From the NCBI RefSeq assembly GCF_015644665.1, contig NZ_JADOBQ010000011.1, positions 1 to 64,000 of the forward strand: a DNA stretch of 64,000 nt, given 5' to 3'. Positions within the stretch are counted from its first letter, which is position 1. Every line of letters starts with the position of its first letter. The notes beneath the pieces were generated by a model, which was not told the origin of the DNA, ran no database searches, and worked only from the letters and a program-made list of their open reading frames with translations. The DNA is from Roseobacter sp. MH60115. GTDB lineage: Bacteria; Pseudomonadota; Alphaproteobacteria; Rhodobacterales; Rhodobacteraceae. Shown here one piece after another: positions 62,539 through 64,000 of the stretch. The translations under genes and the position numbers were made by a program.

Positions 62539-64000
62539 TTGGAACAAAACCCGTCAGATCGCCCCAGAAGACGCCGCAAGAAGCGCTATGTGATCCCGGC
62601 CATTTTCCTTGTGCTGGTGATAGCCGCTGTCGGCAGCGCGGTTCTGTGGGTCAAGGACCGGGATATCATCATCCCGCCGTGGGTGCGGGCGCAGATCGAG
62701 ACGCGGCTGATTGAGGCCGTGCCGGATGCGCAGATCGCCTTTGGTGAAATGATGCTGATCGTCGATGAGAACTGGCGCCCGCGCGCCCGTATCCGCGATG
62801 TCCGGATCGCCACACCTGAAGGTGTCGATATCGTTTCGTTTTCCGAGTTGCGGGCGAGCCTGTCGATGACCGGGCTGCTCAAGGGCAAGCTTGAGCTGAA
62901 GACGGTTGATCTTACCGGGATATTCCTGAACCTGCGGCGCGGGCCCGGCGGCGTGACGTTATCGGGGGGCGGTGCGACCCAGACCGTCTCACGCGAAGCG
63001 CCGAACCTTGCCCGGCTCGTCGCGGACCTGGACGATCTGCTGTTGCGTCCGGTCCTCGCCCGGCTGCGCAGTGCCGATCTGCGTGGCCTCACGCTGCGCT
63101 ATGAAGATGAGCGGGCCAACCGCGCCTGGACCATCGACGGCGGCAGCCTGTCGCTGGAGCGGACCGGGGCCGCGTTGCAGATCGGCGTCGATCTTGCGGT
63201 GCTGAGCGGCGGCGCGCAGGTGGCGACGGTCGCTGCGAATTACGCGGGTCAGATCGGTCAGACGGCTTCCCGCTTTGGTGTCACCTTCGCAAATGTGGAT
63301 GCCGTTGACGTTGCGGTGCAGGGCCCGGCCTTTGGCTGGCTGCAGGCGCTGCGCGCGCCCATCTCGGGCTCGCTGCGCGGAGGCGTAAGGGAAGATGGCA
63401 CATTCGATCCGCTCAACGCGACCTTCCAGATCGGGGCGGGCGTGATCCAGCCCACGCCGGAATCCCGCGCCATCCCGATTGACAGCGCGCGCAGCTATTT
63501 CACCTATGAACCGGCGGCGCGCACCTTGCGGTTTGATGAGCTTGCGGTCGAGAGCAAGTGGGTCAGCGGGCGGCTGGACGGGACAGCCACGCTTACCGAT
63601 GACGGCAATGGTCGTATCGAGGATCTGGTGGGGCAGCTGCGGCTCACCAATCTCAGGATCAACCCGGCGGATTTCTACGAGGAACCCGTGCAGGTTGCCG
63701 AGGCCGAGCTCGATTTCCGTCTCACGCCACGGCCCTTTGCTTTGCATCTGGGGCGGCTGCAGGTGATCGACCAGGGTCACATTCTCACCGCCAACGGCAA
63801 GCTTTCCGCAGATGCGCGCGGCTGGGATATCGCGGTGGACGCACAGATGGACGGCTATGACCCGGACCGGCTGATGGAGCTCTGGCCGGAACACGTGATG
63901 GCCAAGACCCGCAGATGGCTGAGCGAAAACCTCTACGGCGGCCGGATGCGGGACATCGCCGCCGCGCTGCGCTGGTCTGCGGGGGAGGAGCCCGAGACCT
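62539..64000 (+). CDS. AsmA/YhdP-like envelope protein (DUF3971), C-terminally cut by window edge
   Basis: A continuous plus-strand frame runs from the bcp intergenic region to the window end. After a basic stretch (RPRRRRKKR), one transmembrane helix (VIPAIFLVLVIAAVGSAVLW) leads to a long periplasmic beta-rich region. It has the AsmA/YhdP pattern: VRAQIETRLIEAVPDAQIAFGEMMLIVDENWRPRARIRDVRI and LRASLSMTGLLKGKLELKTVDLTGIFLNL. These proteins form bridge-like lipid-transfer tubes between the membranes. The start is unclear: no in-frame ATG lies between the bcp promoter region and the helix. TTG at 62440 or 62539, or GTG at 62590, are candidates. Confidence 0.75.
   Translation, partial: MEQNPSDRPRRRRKKRYVIPAIFLVLVIAAVGSAVLWVKDRDIIIPPWVRAQIETRLIEAVPDAQIAFGEMMLIVDENWRPRARIRDVRIATPEGVDIVSFSELRASLSMTGLLKGKLELKTVDLTGIFLNLRRGPGGVTLSGGGATQTVSREAPNLARLVADLDDLLLRPVLARLRSADLRGLTLRYEDERANRAWTIDGGSLSLERTGAALQIGVDLAVLSGGAQVATVAANYAGQIGQTASRFGVTFANVDAVDVAVQGPAFGWLQALRAPISGSLRGGVREDGTFDPLNATFQIGAGVIQPTPESRAIPIDSARSYFTYEPAARTLRFDELAVESKWVSGRLDGTATLTDDGNGRIEDLVGQLRLTNLRINPADFYEEPVQVAEAELDFRLTPRPFALHLGRLQVIDQGHILTANGKLSADARGWDIAVDAQMDGYDPDRLMELWPEHVMAKTRRWLSENLYGGRMRDIAAALRWSAGEEPET

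Overview
The window looks like a chromosomal segment of a marine, Roseobacter-type member of the Rhodobacteraceae (Alphaproteobacteria). The reasons are a complete Rhodobacter-type gene transfer agent (GTA) cluster, a PutA without a DNA-binding domain next to a divergent Lrp-type regulator, cyclophilins in tandem, a pyruvate dehydrogenase operon whose E1-beta carries its own lipoyl domain, GC-rich coding sequence, and FNR- and CtrA-like sites. I cannot name a genus from the sequence alone.

Layout. 1-101: 5' end of a GT2 glycosyltransferase running off the left edge. 0.5-9.5 kb: metabolic and regulatory genes (dusA, a TauE permease overlapping a PhyH-type dioxygenase, an inositol monophosphatase, a rhomboid protease, putA with its divergent Lrp regulator, a secreted TPR protein). 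10-12.2 kb: tRNA-Leu(UAA), then two tandem secreted proteins with duplicated PilJ-N-type motifs and a shared upstream DNA motif. 12.2-19.5 kb: trigger factor, a lytic transglycosylase lipoprotein, an ATPase, the rpsF-rpsR-rplI operon, YceI, and a cytochrome b561-YceI fusion. 19.7-25 kb: fatty-acid synthesis and envelope genes fabD-fabG-acpP, a GNAT gene, fabF-mltG.

25.2-39.4 kb: a GTA structural cluster with g1-g15 plus g3.5 and g10.1 (small and large terminase, portal, protease, HK97 capsid, connectors, tail tube, chaperones, tape measure, baseplate, peptidase, host-specificity protein), all open and mostly overlapping. Just upstream lie a near-consensus sigma70 promoter and, about 20 bp past its predicted start site, a strong intrinsic terminator. 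This geometry predicts control by terminator read-through.

39.6-47.2 kb: cysE, pdhA-pdhB-aceF (read from the minus strand) with a perfect palindrome in front of pdhA, an FtsB-like protein, pgk, and two overlapping cyclophilins. 47.5-58.5 kb: a 3494-residue RTX-type secreted protein with 24 Asp-rich repeat cores, DUF4214-like segments, hemolysin-type Ca-binding blocks and three near-identical 168-bp FG-GAP/VCBS repeats. It is preceded by a small secreted protein of unknown function. Its upstream region has a perfect FNR box spaced exactly as in a class II FNR promoter, and a perfect CtrA-type TTAA-N7-TTAA site. 59.1-62.4 kb: bactofilin with an overlapping M23 peptidase, and a DUF455 ferritin-like protein overlapping a Bcp peroxiredoxin. 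62.5 kb to the end: an AsmA/YhdP-like envelope protein running off the right edge.

The most interesting points are the promoter-terminator leader of the GTA cluster and the giant RTX locus with its FNR-type promoter.
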